64,000 nt of DNA, taken from NCBI GenBank assembly GCA_035308765.1, contig DATGGA010000012.1:42621-106620 (forward strand). The letters are read 5' to 3'. How positions within the stretch are numbered: the stretch's first letter is position 1; each line of letters starts with the position of its first letter. Positions 24,976 to 34,490 of the stretch are shown here, in pieces. Position numbers and translations under genes: made by a program. Under the pieces are notes generated by a model. It was given only the letters and a program-made list of their open reading frames with translations. It was not told the DNA's origin and made no database searches. This DNA is from RBG-16-66-20 sp035308765. Lineage in GTDB: Bacteria; Pseudomonadota; Gammaproteobacteria; Burkholderiales; SG8-39.

Positions 24976-26082
24976 ATGGTTCTAGTCAAAGTGAAACGGG
25001 ACGAACTTCTCGGTCCGCTTTCTGCGGTAAGCGGGATCATTGAGCGACGCCATACTTTGCCGATCTTATCCAATGTCCTGATCGAACGTGCCGCCGGTGC
25101 GCTGTCGTTCCTTGCCACCGATATTGAGATTCAAATTACTTCCCGTGGCGCGGTGGAGCCCTCCGGCGATGCGCGCTCAGTGACTGTAGGTGCGCGCAAG
25201 CTTGTCGACATCCTTAGGGCGTTGCCCGACAGCTCTGAAGTGACGCTGCAGCAGCAAGATAAGCGGCTGCTAGTGAAAGCAGGTAAAAGCCGCTTCATTC
25301 TGCAGACTCTGCCTGCGGAAGATTTTCCGCGGTTGGCAAGGCCGTCTGGCGATGTTGCGCGTTTTTCGCTGCAGCAAAAGGCATTCAGGCGGCTGCTAGG
25401 CTTGGTGCAGTACTCGATGGCGCAGCAGGACATTCGCTACTATCTGAATGGTCTTCTGATGGTCGTGGAAGACAAGACACTCAAGCTGATCGCGACCGAC
25501 GGCCACCGGCTTGCCTACGCATCGATGGCGTTAGAGGCAAAAGTACCCCGGCAGGAGGTGATTGTTCCCCGCAAGACCGTGCTCGAGCTCGTGAAGCTGC
25601 TGTCTGATAGTGATGCTGAGGTCAGGATCGAGCTGTCGGCGACGCAGGCCGCTTTCGCGTTCGGCGCGGTGGAACTCGTGTCAAAATTGGTTGACGGAAA
25701 GTTTCCGGATTACACGCGAGTAATCCCGGTCGGTCATAAAAACCAGCTGTCGATTGGGCGCGAGGCTTTGCGCCAGGCGCTGATGCGCGCAGCGATCCTG
25801 TCCAATGAAAAATTCCGCGGTGTGCGCTGGGTCCTGACCGACGGCAGCCTCAAGATCGTGTCTTCCAACACGGAGCAGGAAGAGGCCGAGGAAACGATCG
25901 AGGTTGCATACAAGGGCGATGCTTTGGATATCGGATTCAACGTCAATTACTTGCTGGATGTGCTGAACAATGTGGCCGGTAACGATGTCGAATGCAGGTT
26001 CGGCGATGCAGCCTCCAGTGCATTGCTGAGTTTTCCGACCGAAGCTGAATTCAAATACGTTGTCATGCCGATGAGGATCTAG
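24976..26082 (+). CDS. dnaN: DNA polymerase III beta sliding clamp
   Basis: Ring-forming processivity clamp (368 residues), three similar domains. The N-terminus is MVLVKVKRDELLGPLSAVSG, followed by RRHTLPILSNVLIE, the typical start of the first domain; the C-terminus ends YVVMPMRI, the standard clamp ending that contacts client proteins. ATG 24976 is used because of the AAAGGA ribosome-binding site at 24964-24969; a TTG 30 bases earlier is not needed. It ends two bases before the gyrB start. Confidence 0.97.
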   Translation: MVLVKVKRDELLGPLSAVSGIIERRHTLPILSNVLIERAAGALSFLATDIEIQITSRGAVEPSGDARSVTVGARKLVDILRALPDSSEVTLQQQDKRLLVKAGKSRFILQTLPAEDFPRLARPSGDVARFSLQQKAFRRLLGLVQYSMAQQDIRYYLNGLLMVVEDKTLKLIATDGHRLAYASMALEAKVPRQEVIVPRKTVLELVKLLSDSDAEVRIELSATQAAFAFGAVELVSKLVDGKFPDYTRVIPVGHKNQLSIGREALRQALMRAAILSNEKFRGVRWVLTDGSLKIVSSNTEQEEAEETIEVAYKGDALDIGFNVNYLLDVLNNVAGNDVECRFGDAASSALLSFPTEAEFKYVVMPMRI

Positions 26083-26084
26083 CG

Positions 26085-28505
26085 GTGGGTGAATCCGAAA
26101 AGCACGTGCCTGATGGCAACGGATACGAAGCCGACAGCATCAAGGTCCTGAAGGGCCTGGAGGCGGTCCGCAAGCGCCCCGGCATGTACATCGGCGACAC
26201 CTCTGATGGGACCGGCCTGCACCACATGGTATTCGAGGTGGTGGACAACGCGGTGGACGAGGCGCTCGGCGGGTTTTGCGACGAGATCGTCCTCACGATC
26301 CACACCGACAATTCGGTTTCGGTGCTCGACAACGGCCGAGGCATTCCCACTGGGGTCAAGGACGACGACGAACTCAAGCGCTCCGCTGCCGAAATCGTCA
26401 TGACCGAACTGCACGCCGGGGGCAAGTTCGACTCCAATTCTTACAAGGTGTCCGGCGGACTCCACGGTGTCGGTGTATCCGTGGTGAACGCGTTGTCCGG
26501 CTGGCTGCGGCTGACCATCTGGCGCGACGGCAAGGTCCACCAGATCGAGTTTGCCGACGGCGTCGCGACCGGTCCGCTGCGCGTCACCGGTACGACCGAG
26601 AAGCGCGGGACGGAAGTGCATTTTCTTGCTTCGCGCGGCGTATTCGGGGTCGTCGACTACCACTACGACATTCTGGCCCGGCGCCTGCGGGAGTTGTCGT
26701 TCCTGAACAACGGGGTCAGGATCGTGCTGGTGGACCAGCGCGCCGGCAAGCAGGAAGACTTCGCGTTCTCCGGCGGCGTGCAGGCGTTCGTCGAATACAT
26801 GAACCGCGCCAAAGTGGTGCTGCACCCAGGCGTCTTCTTGGGGCACGGCGAAAAGGACGGCCTCATCGTCGATGTAGCCATGCAGTGGAACGACTCTTAC
26901 CAGGAAAGCGTGCTCTGTTATACCAATAACATTCCGCAGAAGGACGGCGGGACCCATCTGACAGGGCTGCGGGCAGCGATGACTCGCGTGCTGAACAAAT
27001 ACATCGAGGAGCACGAACTCGCCAAGAAAGCCAAAGTCGAGACCACCGGCGACGACATGCGCGAAGGTCTTGCCTGCGTCCTGTCGGTGAAGGTGCCGGA
27101 ACCAAAATTTTCCTCCCAAACCAAGGAAAAACTGGTTTCATCGGAGGTGCGGCCGGTGGTCGAGGAAATCGTCGCTGAGAAATTGCGCGAGTTCCTCGAC
27201 GAGCGTCCCGCGGACGCGCGCGTGATCACCGCCAAAATCGTCGATGCGGCGCGCGCAAGGGAAGCCGCGCGCAAGGCGCGCGAAATGACGCGCCGCAAGG
27301 GCGTGCTGGACGGGCTGGGATTGCCCGGAAAGCTCGCCGACTGCCAGGAAAAAGACCCGGCGCAATGCGAGCTCTACCTCGTGGAGGGAGATTCGGCCGG
27401 CGGTTCGGCGAAACAGGGCCGCGACCGGAAATTTCAGGCGATCCTGCCGCTGAAGGGCAAGATCTTGAACGTCGAGAAGGCGCGCTTCGACAAGCTGCTC
27501 GGTTCCGCGGAGATCGCGACGCTGATCACCGTGCTGGGCTGCGGCATAGGCAAGGAGGAATACAACCCGGAGAAGCTGCGCTACCACCGCATCATCATCA
27601 TGACGGATGCGGATGTCGATGGCTCGCACATCCGCACGTTGCTGCTCACGTTTTTCTACCGGCAGATGCCGGAACTGGTCGAGCGCGGCCACATCTATAT
27701 CGCCCAGCCGCCTCTCTACAAGGCGAAGCTCGGCAAAGACGAACGTTACCTCAAGGATGAGCACGAATTGAACGAATTCATGCTGCGCCAGGCGCTGGTG
27801 GACGCTGCGCTGCATCCGGCGGCGCGGCGCGAGCCGATCACGGGAGATACGCTGGCGGAGCTGGCCAAGTCCTATCTGCTGTCCGAAGCGGTGATCGAGC
27901 GGGTAACACGCTGGATCGACCGTGATGTGCTGCTGGCGATGCTGAGGGGCGTGCAGGTCGATCTCGGCCGTCGCGATTCGGCGCAGGCCTCGGCCGAGGC
28001 GCTGGCCGCCGCGTTGCCCGGCAACGGCATCCGCGTATCGGCCCATTTCGATCCCAAGACCGAGCGCTACCAGGCGAGGATTGAGCGCACACGGCACGGC
28101 AACGTCCGCGTGACGACGATCGATTCCGAATTCGTGCATTCGGGAGACTATGCCCAGATCCGGCAGACGGCTGAGATGCTGCGCGGCCTGGTCGGCGTGG
28201 GCGCCTACGTGCAGCGCGGCGATAAGAAATATCCGGTCAGGGACTTCGGCGAAGCCATGCGCTGGCTGCTGGCAGAAGTGCAGAAGTCGATGAGCTTGCA
28301 GCGCTACAAGGGGTTGGGCGAGATGAATCCGTCGCAGCTCTGGGAAACAACCATGGATCCGCAGGTCCGCCGACTGTTGCGGGTGCAGATCGACGACGGC
28401 ATCGCCGCTGACGAAATATTCACCAAGTTGATGGGCGATGAAGTCGAACCGCGCCGCGCGTTCATCGAATCGAACGCCCTCGGCGTCAGGAACCTGGACG
28501 TCTAG
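26085..28505 (+). CDS. gyrB: DNA gyrase subunit B
   Basis: ATPase subunit of gyrase (806 residues). The GHKL ATPase domain has EVVDNAVDEALGG, DNGRGIP and GLHGVGVSVVNALS. The TOPRIM domain shows LVEGDSAGGSAKQGRDRKFQ and MTDADVDGSHIRTLLLTFFYRQMP. The C-terminus ends with the GyrB-type tail QRYKGLGEMNPSQLWETTMDP. It includes the roughly 170-residue insertion common in Gram-negative GyrB. The GTG start at 26085 lies two bases after the dnaN stop. It ends 20 bases inside the convergent topB frame. Confidence 0.97.
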   Translation: MGESEKHVPDGNGYEADSIKVLKGLEAVRKRPGMYIGDTSDGTGLHHMVFEVVDNAVDEALGGFCDEIVLTIHTDNSVSVLDNGRGIPTGVKDDDELKRSAAEIVMTELHAGGKFDSNSYKVSGGLHGVGVSVVNALSGWLRLTIWRDGKVHQIEFADGVATGPLRVTGTTEKRGTEVHFLASRGVFGVVDYHYDILARRLRELSFLNNGVRIVLVDQRAGKQEDFAFSGGVQAFVEYMNRAKVVLHPGVFLGHGEKDGLIVDVAMQWNDSYQESVLCYTNNIPQKDGGTHLTGLRAAMTRVLNKYIEEHELAKKAKVETTGDDMREGLACVLSVKVPEPKFSSQTKEKLVSSEVRPVVEEIVAEKLREFLDERPADARVITAKIVDAARAREAARKAREMTRRKGVLDGLGLPGKLADCQEKDPAQCELYLVEGDSAGGSAKQGRDRKFQAILPLKGKILNVEKARFDKLLGSAEIATLITVLGCGIGKEEYNPEKLRYHRIIIMTDADVDGSHIRTLLLTFFYRQMPELVERGHIYIAQPPLYKAKLGKDERYLKDEHELNEFMLRQALVDAALHPAARREPITGDTLAELAKSYLLSEAVIERVTRWIDRDVLLAMLRGVQVDLGRRDSAQASAEALAAALPGNGIRVSAHFDPKTERYQARIERTRHGNVRVTTIDSEFVHSGDYAQIRQTAEMLRGLVGVGAYVQRGDKKYPVRDFGEAMRWLLAEVQKSMSLQRYKGLGEMNPSQLWETTMDPQVRRLLRVQIDDGIAADEIFTKLMGDEVEPRRAFIESNALGVRNLDV

Positions 28506-31062
28506 TTAGCCGCGTTTTTTCTGGCCGGCGCTTTTTTGCTGCGGGTTTCTTCGCAGCCTTCTTCAGCGGCTTCCCTGCGGCAGGTTTCTCTGTGATCGGA
28601 CCATTGCCGGCCGGTAGTTTGCCCGGCTTTTCCGCGCGCGGCAGGAATTCAAAGCCGATTTTCCCCTGGGGCGTCTTTACCAGGAACGCCTTGAATTTCC
28701 GGTTCTTCTTTGACATGAAGTTCGTCAGCAGGTCGGTGCGCCCGGTGGCAAGCAGCTTCTGCATCTGGGCTCGTTCCACCGGCTGTTGCAGGATCATGCG
28801 CCCGGAGCGGAAATCGCAGCTGCGGTCCTTGCCGACGGCTTTCTCGCAGACGTAGGAAACGCCGTGCTCGAAGACGCGGGAGCCGCACTTCGGGCAGGTG
28901 CCGAGCGGCTCCTGGCCGCTGAAATCTACCGGCGCGTCGCTGTCCGATCCCGTGCCCTGGCCGAAATCGAACTCGATGCGGAAATCGTCGGTCAGCTTCA
29001 GGCCTGCTGAAAACGGCCGCCCCTGCTTGCTGCGAAAGCCGGTCAGCGGGCCGATGAACTTCTTGGTGACCAGCTCGGCGACTTCCTCGGGCGACCATTC
29101 GCGTCCGAGCAGCACCGGCCAGATGTAGAAATCACAAGTCTGGCACTGGAATTTCCGGTAGGTTTCCTGGATCACGCCGCCGTCCTTCGGACAAGGCGCG
29201 GCTACGGTCGCGAAGGCTTCTTCCGGGATGCTGCCGGTCTTGACGCGTTTCACCAGGTCCCGCGTCACCTGCTCGATGTGCTTCATGAACTTCTCGCGCG
29301 GCAGCTTGGCCTGCTCCATCTGCTTGAGTTTGAACTCCCAGTCTCCCGTGAGCTCGGGCGAAGTGATTTCGTCGACGCCGAAATGGCGCAGCGCGAAGAA
29401 CAGCCGGAACGCTTTCCAGGTCGGCTTCAGTTCGCGCCCCAGGCGCTCGATGTATTTTTCGTAAAGCAGGCCTTCGATGACCGCAGCACGCGTGGCCGGG
29501 GTGCCGAGCCCCTTTGCGCCCATCGCTTCGCGCAAATCGTCATCCTCGACCAGCTTTCCAGCGCCTTCCATGGCGGACAGCAGCGTGGCTTCGTTGAACC
29601 GGGCCGGCGGGCGCGTCTGGTTGGCGGTCGCCGTGACTTCCAGCGCTTTCACCTTCTCGCCCTGGGCGATCGCGGGGAGGTTCACGGTTTCATCCTGCAG
29701 GCTCTTGCCGTAGACCGCGAGCCAGCCGGGGCTCTGCATGACGCGCCCATCGGTCCTGAACTGTTCCTCGCCCACCTTGGTGATGCGGGTGGTTTGCAGG
29801 AATTCCGCCGACGGGAAGAACACCGCGAGGAAGCGGCGCACCACCAGGTCGTAGAGCTTCGCTTCCGGCTCGCTCAGGTTGCCGGGAGTCTGCAGCGTCG
29901 GAATGATCGCGAAGTGGTCCGAGATCTTGGAGTTGTCGAAGATCCTGCGGTTCGGCTTTACCCAGCCGCCCTTCAGGATCTGCCTGGCGAACGGCGCGAA
30001 CTCCTTGATGCCGGCAAGCGCATCCAGCGTTTTCTTGACGGTGGCTATGTAATCCTCGGGCAAGGCGCGCGCGTCGGTGCGCGGGTAGGTAAGTGCCTTG
30101 TGCCGCTCGTACAGAGACTGCGCGAGCGACAGGGTTCCCTTGGCCGAAAAACCGAAGCGCCCATTCGCCTCCCGCTGCAGGCTGGTCAGGTCGTACAGCA
30201 GCGGCGATGCCTGGGTCGAAGGCTTGGTTTCCTCCGTGGCGACACCCTGCCTGCCGCTGCAGGCAGCCGCGATCGCCGCTGCGCGCTCGGCCTTCCAGAT
30301 GCGCTCGGGCTTGCGTTCGGCGTCTTCGTCCTTCTTGAATCCGGGCTCGAACCAGCGTCCGGGGTAATCGCCTGCCGCGGCACCGAAGCGGGCATGCACT
30401 TCCCAATAGTCGCGCGGCTGGAAAGCGCGGATCTTTTCCTCGCGCTCGACCAGGATCGCGAGGGTCGGCGTCTGTACCCGGCCCACAGTGGTGAGGTAGA
30501 AGCCGCCCTCCTTGGAATTGAACGCCGTCATGGCGCGCGTGCCGTTGATGCCGACCAGCCAGTCGGCTTCCGAACGCGACTTCGCGGCGTCGGCGAGTGC
30601 CAGCAGATCCTGGTCCCGGCGCAGAGTGGCGAAGCCTTCGCGGATCGCCGATTGCGTCATGGACTGCAGCCACAGGCGTTCGATCGGTTTTTTCGTTTTT
30701 GCGTACTGCGCGATGTAACGGAAGATCAGCTCGCCCTCGCGGCCGGCGTCGCAGGCGTTGACGATGCCGGTGACGTCCTTGCGCTTGAGCAGTTTGAGTA
30801 GGCCGTTCAGCCGGCTCTCGCTCCTCTCGATCGGGGCCAGGTCGAAATGCGGCGGCACCACCGGCAGATTGGCGAACGACCATTTGCCCTTCTTGACGTC
30901 GTGCTCGGGCGGCAGCGTCAGCTCGAGCAGGTGACCCACCGCGGAGGAAAGCACGTACCGGGCGCTCTCGAAATAGTCGCCTTTGCGCGCGAAGCCGCCC
31001 AGCGCGCGCGCGATGTCGGCGGCAACCGAGGGTTTCTCTGCAATGATCAGCTTCTTGGACAT
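28486..31062 (-). CDS. topB: DNA topoisomerase III
   Basis: Type IA topoisomerase (858 residues). The TOPRIM domain starts MSKKLIIAEKPSVAADIARA; the active-site tyrosine is in KALTYPRTDARALPEDY. The C-terminus carries zinc-ribbon cysteines (CPKDGG, CQTCDF, CPKCGS, CEKAVG, CDF) and a Lys/Ala/Pro-rich tail. ATG 31062 is used; the frame extends slightly upstream. The last residues (RRPEKTRLTRRPGS) overlap gyrB; a one-base insertion in the run of six T at 28532-28537 would instead give an Ala/Lys tail ending at 28502 (see findings). It is the last gene of the LysM-dprA-smg-topB group. Confidence 0.94.
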   Translation of the reverse strand: MSKKLIIAEKPSVAADIARALGGFARKGDYFESARYVLSSAVGHLLELTLPPEHDVKKGKWSFANLPVVPPHFDLAPIERSESRLNGLLKLLKRKDVTGIVNACDAGREGELIFRYIAQYAKTKKPIERLWLQSMTQSAIREGFATLRRDQDLLALADAAKSRSEADWLVGINGTRAMTAFNSKEGGFYLTTVGRVQTPTLAILVEREEKIRAFQPRDYWEVHARFGAAAGDYPGRWFEPGFKKDEDAERKPERIWKAERAAAIAAACSGRQGVATEETKPSTQASPLLYDLTSLQREANGRFGFSAKGTLSLAQSLYERHKALTYPRTDARALPEDYIATVKKTLDALAGIKEFAPFARQILKGGWVKPNRRIFDNSKISDHFAIIPTLQTPGNLSEPEAKLYDLVVRRFLAVFFPSAEFLQTTRITKVGEEQFRTDGRVMQSPGWLAVYGKSLQDETVNLPAIAQGEKVKALEVTATANQTRPPARFNEATLLSAMEGAGKLVEDDDLREAMGAKGLGTPATRAAVIEGLLYEKYIERLGRELKPTWKAFRLFFALRHFGVDEITSPELTGDWEFKLKQMEQAKLPREKFMKHIEQVTRDLVKRVKTGSIPEEAFATVAAPCPKDGGVIQETYRKFQCQTCDFYIWPVLLGREWSPEEVAELVTKKFIGPLTGFRSKQGRPFSAGLKLTDDFRIEFDFGQGTGSDSDAPVDFSGQEPLGTCPKCGSRVFEHGVSYVCEKAVGKDRSCDFRSGRMILQQPVERAQMQKLLATGRTDLLTNFMSKKNRKFKAFLVKTPQGKIGFEFLPRAEKPGKLPAGNGPITEKPAAGKPLKKAAKKPAAKKRRPEKTRLTRRPGS

Positions 31063-31141
31063 GCGGGGGCGCGAAGGATACCCGCAAAGAGAGCGGCGCA
31101 TCAACCCTGCGGAAATAATGCGCGCCGGCGCGCGCTGAGCT

Positions 31142-31600
31142 TCAGCTCGGCAGGCGCGCGCCGACCGGCGACAGCAGGTCCTCGGCGACCAGCCGGCTGC
31201 TCGGCATCTGCTGGTTCCACAGCACCATGAGGACGATGAGCTTCAGCTGCTCGATGGTCAGTCCGTCACCGGCGGCCGCAAGTGCTCGTTCGATGACGTA
31301 CTCGCGCGTCTGCGGGGTCAGGATTCCGGCCTGCTCGAAGTAGATCAGCAGCCCGCGGCACTCGGCGTCCAGCCTGGCCAGCTCTTTGGGCGCATAGGCG
31401 CGGAATCCGGCTCCCGAATCCGGCAGCGGCGCGAGCGCGCGGTGCGGGCTGCGCGCGACGCCGGCGAGCCAGGTGAGAGCCTCGCTGATGTCGGAGTCGT
31501 CGAACCCGGCGGCGGAGAGCTTCTTCGCCACCCGCTCCTTTTCGTTCGAAAGCTCGTACTGTTGGCAGTTCTCGAACACGTAGACGAGGATGTCGTACAT
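31142..31600 (-). CDS. smg: Smg family protein (DUF494)
   Basis: Protein of 152 residues starting MYDILVYVFENCQQYELSNE, the standard N-terminus of the Smg/DUF494 family, with EYVIERALAA and IEQLKLIVLMVLWNQ near the end. The exact function is unknown; the gene is usually found between dprA and topA or topB, as here. ATG 31600 is preceded by a GGAGAG ribosome-binding site. It starts 25 bases after the dprA stop and probably belongs to the same transcript. Confidence 0.92.
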   Translation of the reverse strand: MYDILVYVFENCQQYELSNEKERVAKKLSAAGFDDSDISEALTWLAGVARSPHRALAPLPDSGAGFRAYAPKELARLDAECRGLLIYFEQAGILTPQTREYVIERALAAAGDGLTIEQLKLIVLMVLWNQQMPSSRLVAEDLLSPVGARLPS

Positions 31601-31625
31601 TTTTTTTCTCTCCCCAGTTGAGCTT

Positions 31626-32726
31626 TCAGTTTAGCCGTTGATAAAGACCGCCAGGCAATACCGCGACGCGTCCGGCCAGTTCCAGGCGCAGCAACTCGGC
31701 TGAAACCCGCTCGGCGGGCAATCCCGCGCGCGCGCAAAGGGAGTCCACGTCGACGGGGTCGAAGCCCATGCATGCGAGCAGGGGATCTTCCGCGCCGTCC
31801 GCCGTTTCGGCCGAACCTATCTGGGCGCGGGTGGATGCAAAACCGGTGCGCCGGAATGCGCCAAGCTCTGAGAGCACGTCCTCGGCCGATTCGGCGAGCT
31901 TGGCGCCGGATTTGATCAGCGCATGGCAGCCCTTGGAGAGGGGCGAATGGATCGATCCGGGGATGGCGAACACCTCGCGTCCCTGCTCCGCTGCGGCGCG
32001 GGCCGTGATGAGCGAGCCAGAGGCGAGTGCGGCTTCGACCACCAGGCAACCCTGCGCAAGCCCGCTGATCAGGCGGTTGCGCCGCGGGAAATTGTGCGCG
32101 AAGGCCTTGGTGCACAGAGGAAACTCGGACATCAGCAAGCCCTGCGCAGCGATATCGGCCGCCAGCACCGCGTTCGACCGCGGGTAGGCGATGTCTACGC
32201 CCGTACCCAGCACTGCGATGGTCGAGCCCTCGCCCGCAAGCCCGCCGCGGTGCGCGGCACCGTCGATTCCCTGCGCCAGGCCGGAAACGATGGTGAATCC
32301 GGCGCCGCTGAATGTGCGGGCGAACTGTTCGGCGTTGCTGATTCCCTGGGCAGTAGCGTTCCTGCTGCCTACGAGTGCCAGCGCGGGCCGGTTCAGCAGT
32401 TCGGTCCGCCCACGGCAGTAAAGCAGCGCCGGCGGATCGGGGATTTCCAGCAGCAGCCGGGGATAGGCAGCATCGGCGAACGTGAGGATCGCGTTGCCGG
32501 GCTGCTCGATCCAGGCGAGCGCGTATTCGACGGCTTTGCCGACCGCTTCGGAATCAAGGGCCTGAATCGCTTGCGCGCCGGCATGGCGCGCAAGCTCGCT
32601 GCGCTTGGCGCCGAGGATTTTTTCGGGCAGACCGAACTGCGACAGCAACTGGCGGATCGTTGCGGCACCGAGGCCCGGCGTGAGGGTCAACTGCAGCCAG
32701 CTCGCCAGCCCCGGGTCTGAACTCAT
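31626..32726 (-). CDS. dprA: DNA processing protein DprA
   Basis: Loader of RecA onto single-stranded DNA in natural transformation (366 residues). The N-terminal part has SWLQLTLTPGLGAATIRQLL; the Rossmann-like core holds LALVGSRNATAQGISNAEQFAR, then SGLAQGIDGAAHRG and PRRNRLISGLA, the family hallmarks, with EQGREVFAIPGSI downstream. The C-terminal winged-helix domain is at about 300-360. ATG 32726 is preferred over a TTG at 32747 seven codons earlier. It lies 36 bases after the LysM gene. Confidence 0.95.
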   Translation of the reverse strand: MSSDPGLASWLQLTLTPGLGAATIRQLLSQFGLPEKILGAKRSELARHAGAQAIQALDSEAVGKAVEYALAWIEQPGNAILTFADAAYPRLLLEIPDPPALLYCRGRTELLNRPALALVGSRNATAQGISNAEQFARTFSGAGFTIVSGLAQGIDGAAHRGGLAGEGSTIAVLGTGVDIAYPRSNAVLAADIAAQGLLMSEFPLCTKAFAHNFPRRNRLISGLAQGCLVVEAALASGSLITARAAAEQGREVFAIPGSIHSPLSKGCHALIKSGAKLAESAEDVLSELGAFRRTGFASTRAQIGSAETADGAEDPLLACMGFDPVDVDSLCARAGLPAERVSAELLRLELAGRVAVLPGGLYQRLN

Positions 32727-32762
32727 GCCGGTGGGCGGCTCCGGCAAAAACTACCGTTGCGA

Positions 32763-33836
32763 TTAGGGATTCTGGACAAGATCCAGCTTATTGACGGGCC
32801 TAGTGATATTCATGACCAATGCGTAGGATACGCGGTCGAAGACGCGGAATACAAATGCGACGCCGTAGCGCTCGTTGGGCACGGTGAATGGTTGCCCCTT
32901 CTTGGACCCCATGGACGAGGTCATTTCAGCTTGCAGCCCTTTGCCGGAGCGCAAGATCGCGAGCACGTTTCCAACTTCGACCCCCTGGGATCTGCCGCGA
33001 TTGATGGTGATGACCGTTAGCGGACCGGTCTCCGAGACTTGGGTGTTGTCGCCGTACAGCGAAATGATGCGGCCCTCTACGCGAGTCGACGGCGCACGTG
33101 GCGTAAAAGTCGGTATTTCGGGCTTTCCGGCGGCAACCAACTTGTCGCCAAGCTGCACTTCCTGCGTTACCGACGTGAGCACGATGAGCGAGGGCGCACC
33201 GGCCCGTACCACGCGTGCCGTCCCGAGGTAGATCGCCTCGTAGCCCAGCGTCGTGTTGCTGTCCGGGTCGACCAGCGGCCGGCCCTGCCGGTATACGAAC
33301 CACGTGGATGCGTCCTTGGAATCCTCGATTCCCCGCACGAACGCGCGGTCGCCGCGCTCCATGGAAACGCGCTGATCCTCGGAGGCGATGATGGTCGGCG
33401 CCTTGTCCAGGCCGTCGGGCTCGATCACCAGAGGACGCACCAGGAAGGGCTCGATGATCGACGGCGGAATGCTCGGTATGGCGGCTTGGGCGATTGATTC
33501 CGCGCGCACGCGCGGACTCAGTTTTACGGTGGTGTCGGACAGCGTGAGCCGGCCCTGCGTGCGATCCAGCACGATCACGTTGCCGGGATAAATGCGGCTC
33601 GGGTTCTTGATTTCGTCCTTGTTCTGGCTCCAGAGTTCGGTCCAGCGCCAGGGTGAATCGGTATAGCGCTGAGCGATGGACCATAGCGTGTCGCCGGGAA
33701 CCACGACATAACTCTCCGGCGCGTCCGGTTTCATGACCAAGGGAGTCTTGGGCGCTTGCGCCAGGGCTCCGGCCGAGACTGCCCAGGCGAGGACAAAAGC
33801 GAGCGTTGTGATAGACTTACGCCATTGTTCTTGCAT
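32763..33836 (-). CDS. LysM domain protein, exported
   Basis: Secreted protein of 357 residues. Signal peptide at 1-26 (KSITTLAFVLAWAVSAGALAQA). One LysM domain follows at about 40-90 (YVVVPGDTLWSIAQRY ... IYPGNVIVL), a peptidoglycan-binding fold. The rest (about 110-357) is beta-rich with repeated short strands and no second domain I recognise; the same arrangement is common beside dprA in betaproteobacteria. ATG 33836 gives the signal peptide directly; the longer frame upstream has no signal. It is the first gene of the dprA-smg-topB transcript and diverges from def. Confidence 0.88.
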   Translation of the reverse strand: MQEQWRKSITTLAFVLAWAVSAGALAQAPKTPLVMKPDAPESYVVVPGDTLWSIAQRYTDSPWRWTELWSQNKDEIKNPSRIYPGNVIVLDRTQGRLTLSDTTVKLSPRVRAESIAQAAIPSIPPSIIEPFLVRPLVIEPDGLDKAPTIIASEDQRVSMERGDRAFVRGIEDSKDASTWFVYRQGRPLVDPDSNTTLGYEAIYLGTARVVRAGAPSLIVLTSVTQEVQLGDKLVAAGKPEIPTFTPRAPSTRVEGRIISLYGDNTQVSETGPLTVITINRGRSQGVEVGNVLAILRSGKGLQAEMTSSMGSKKGQPFTVPNERYGVAFVFRVFDRVSYALVMNITRPVNKLDLVQNP

Positions 33837-33979
33837 AGAGCCCCCGATCGGTGGCTGAGGTCCCGGGCTGGTTGAGATTGCGGTCTTCGTACCCAAATGT
33901 AGCATAAAGCCCCGACTGTTTATCCACCGCCTGAGATACTGCACGTAATCGATTCAATTTGCAAGCAAATTGCTGATTT
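33837..33979. promoter_or_regulatory. Divergent intergenic region between the LysM gene and def
   Basis: 143 bases between divergent starts, so promoters for both directions must lie here or just inside the genes. I see no confident -35/-10 pair. A DnaA-like box (TTATCCACC, one mismatch) at 33920-33928 is isolated and probably chance. Confidence 0.4.
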
Positions 33980-34483
33980 ATGGCCCTTCTAAACATCCTT
34001 CGCTACCCGGACGCGCGGCTGCACAAAGTCGCGGTGCCGGTGACCGTCTTCGACGAGTCGCTGAAGCAGTTCGTATCCGACATGGCGGAAACCATGTATG
34101 CGGCGCCCGGCATCGGGCTTGCCGCGACGCAGGTAGACGTGCACAAGCAACTGATCGTGATCGACGTTTCCGAGCGTCGCGATTCGCTGGTCGTGCTGAT
34201 CAATCCGGAAATCGTGGATGCGAGCGGCGTTTCCGACATCGAAGAAGGCTGCTTGTCGGTGCCAGGCATCTACGACACGCTGGAACGCGCCGAGCGCGTC
34301 AAGGTTCGCGCGCATGACCAGAACGGCAATCTGTTCACTCTCGAAGCGCAGGGCCTGCTCGCGGTATGCATCCAGCACGAAATGGATCACCTGAAGGGCA
34401 AGGTTTTCGTCGAGAGTCTTTCACAGCTCAAGCAGCAGCGCATCCGGGCGCGGCTCGCGAAGCAGCTTCGCAAGAGCGCTTGA
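33980..34483 (+). CDS. def: Peptide deformylase
   Basis: Metalloenzyme (167 residues) that removes the formyl group from nascent proteins. All three signature motifs are present: GIGLAATQV (motif 1), EEGCLSVPG (motif 2, metal-binding Cys) and QHEMDHLKG (motif 3, HEMDH with two His ligands and the catalytic Glu). Length normal for the family. It lies immediately before fmt, which formylates initiator tRNA, so both steps of N-formylmethionine use are encoded together. Confidence 0.97.
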   Translation: MALLNILRYPDARLHKVAVPVTVFDESLKQFVSDMAETMYAAPGIGLAATQVDVHKQLIVIDVSERRDSLVVLINPEIVDASGVSDIEEGCLSVPGIYDTLERAERVKVRAHDQNGNLFTLEAQGLLAVCIQHEMDHLKGKVFVESLSQLKQQRIRARLAKQLRKSA

Positions 34484-34490
34484 AGCTTTC

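Noticed and set aside
26079..28139. Two long minus-strand frames over gyrB
   Set aside because: Antisense to gyrB, which is certain from its ATPase and TOPRIM motifs.
29278..30801. 507-codon plus-strand frame over topB
   Set aside because: Antisense to topB, with no domain or ribosome-binding site.
33920..33928. DnaA-like box TTATCCACC
   Set aside because: Isolated, one mismatch, in a divergent promoter region far from dnaA; chance is likely.
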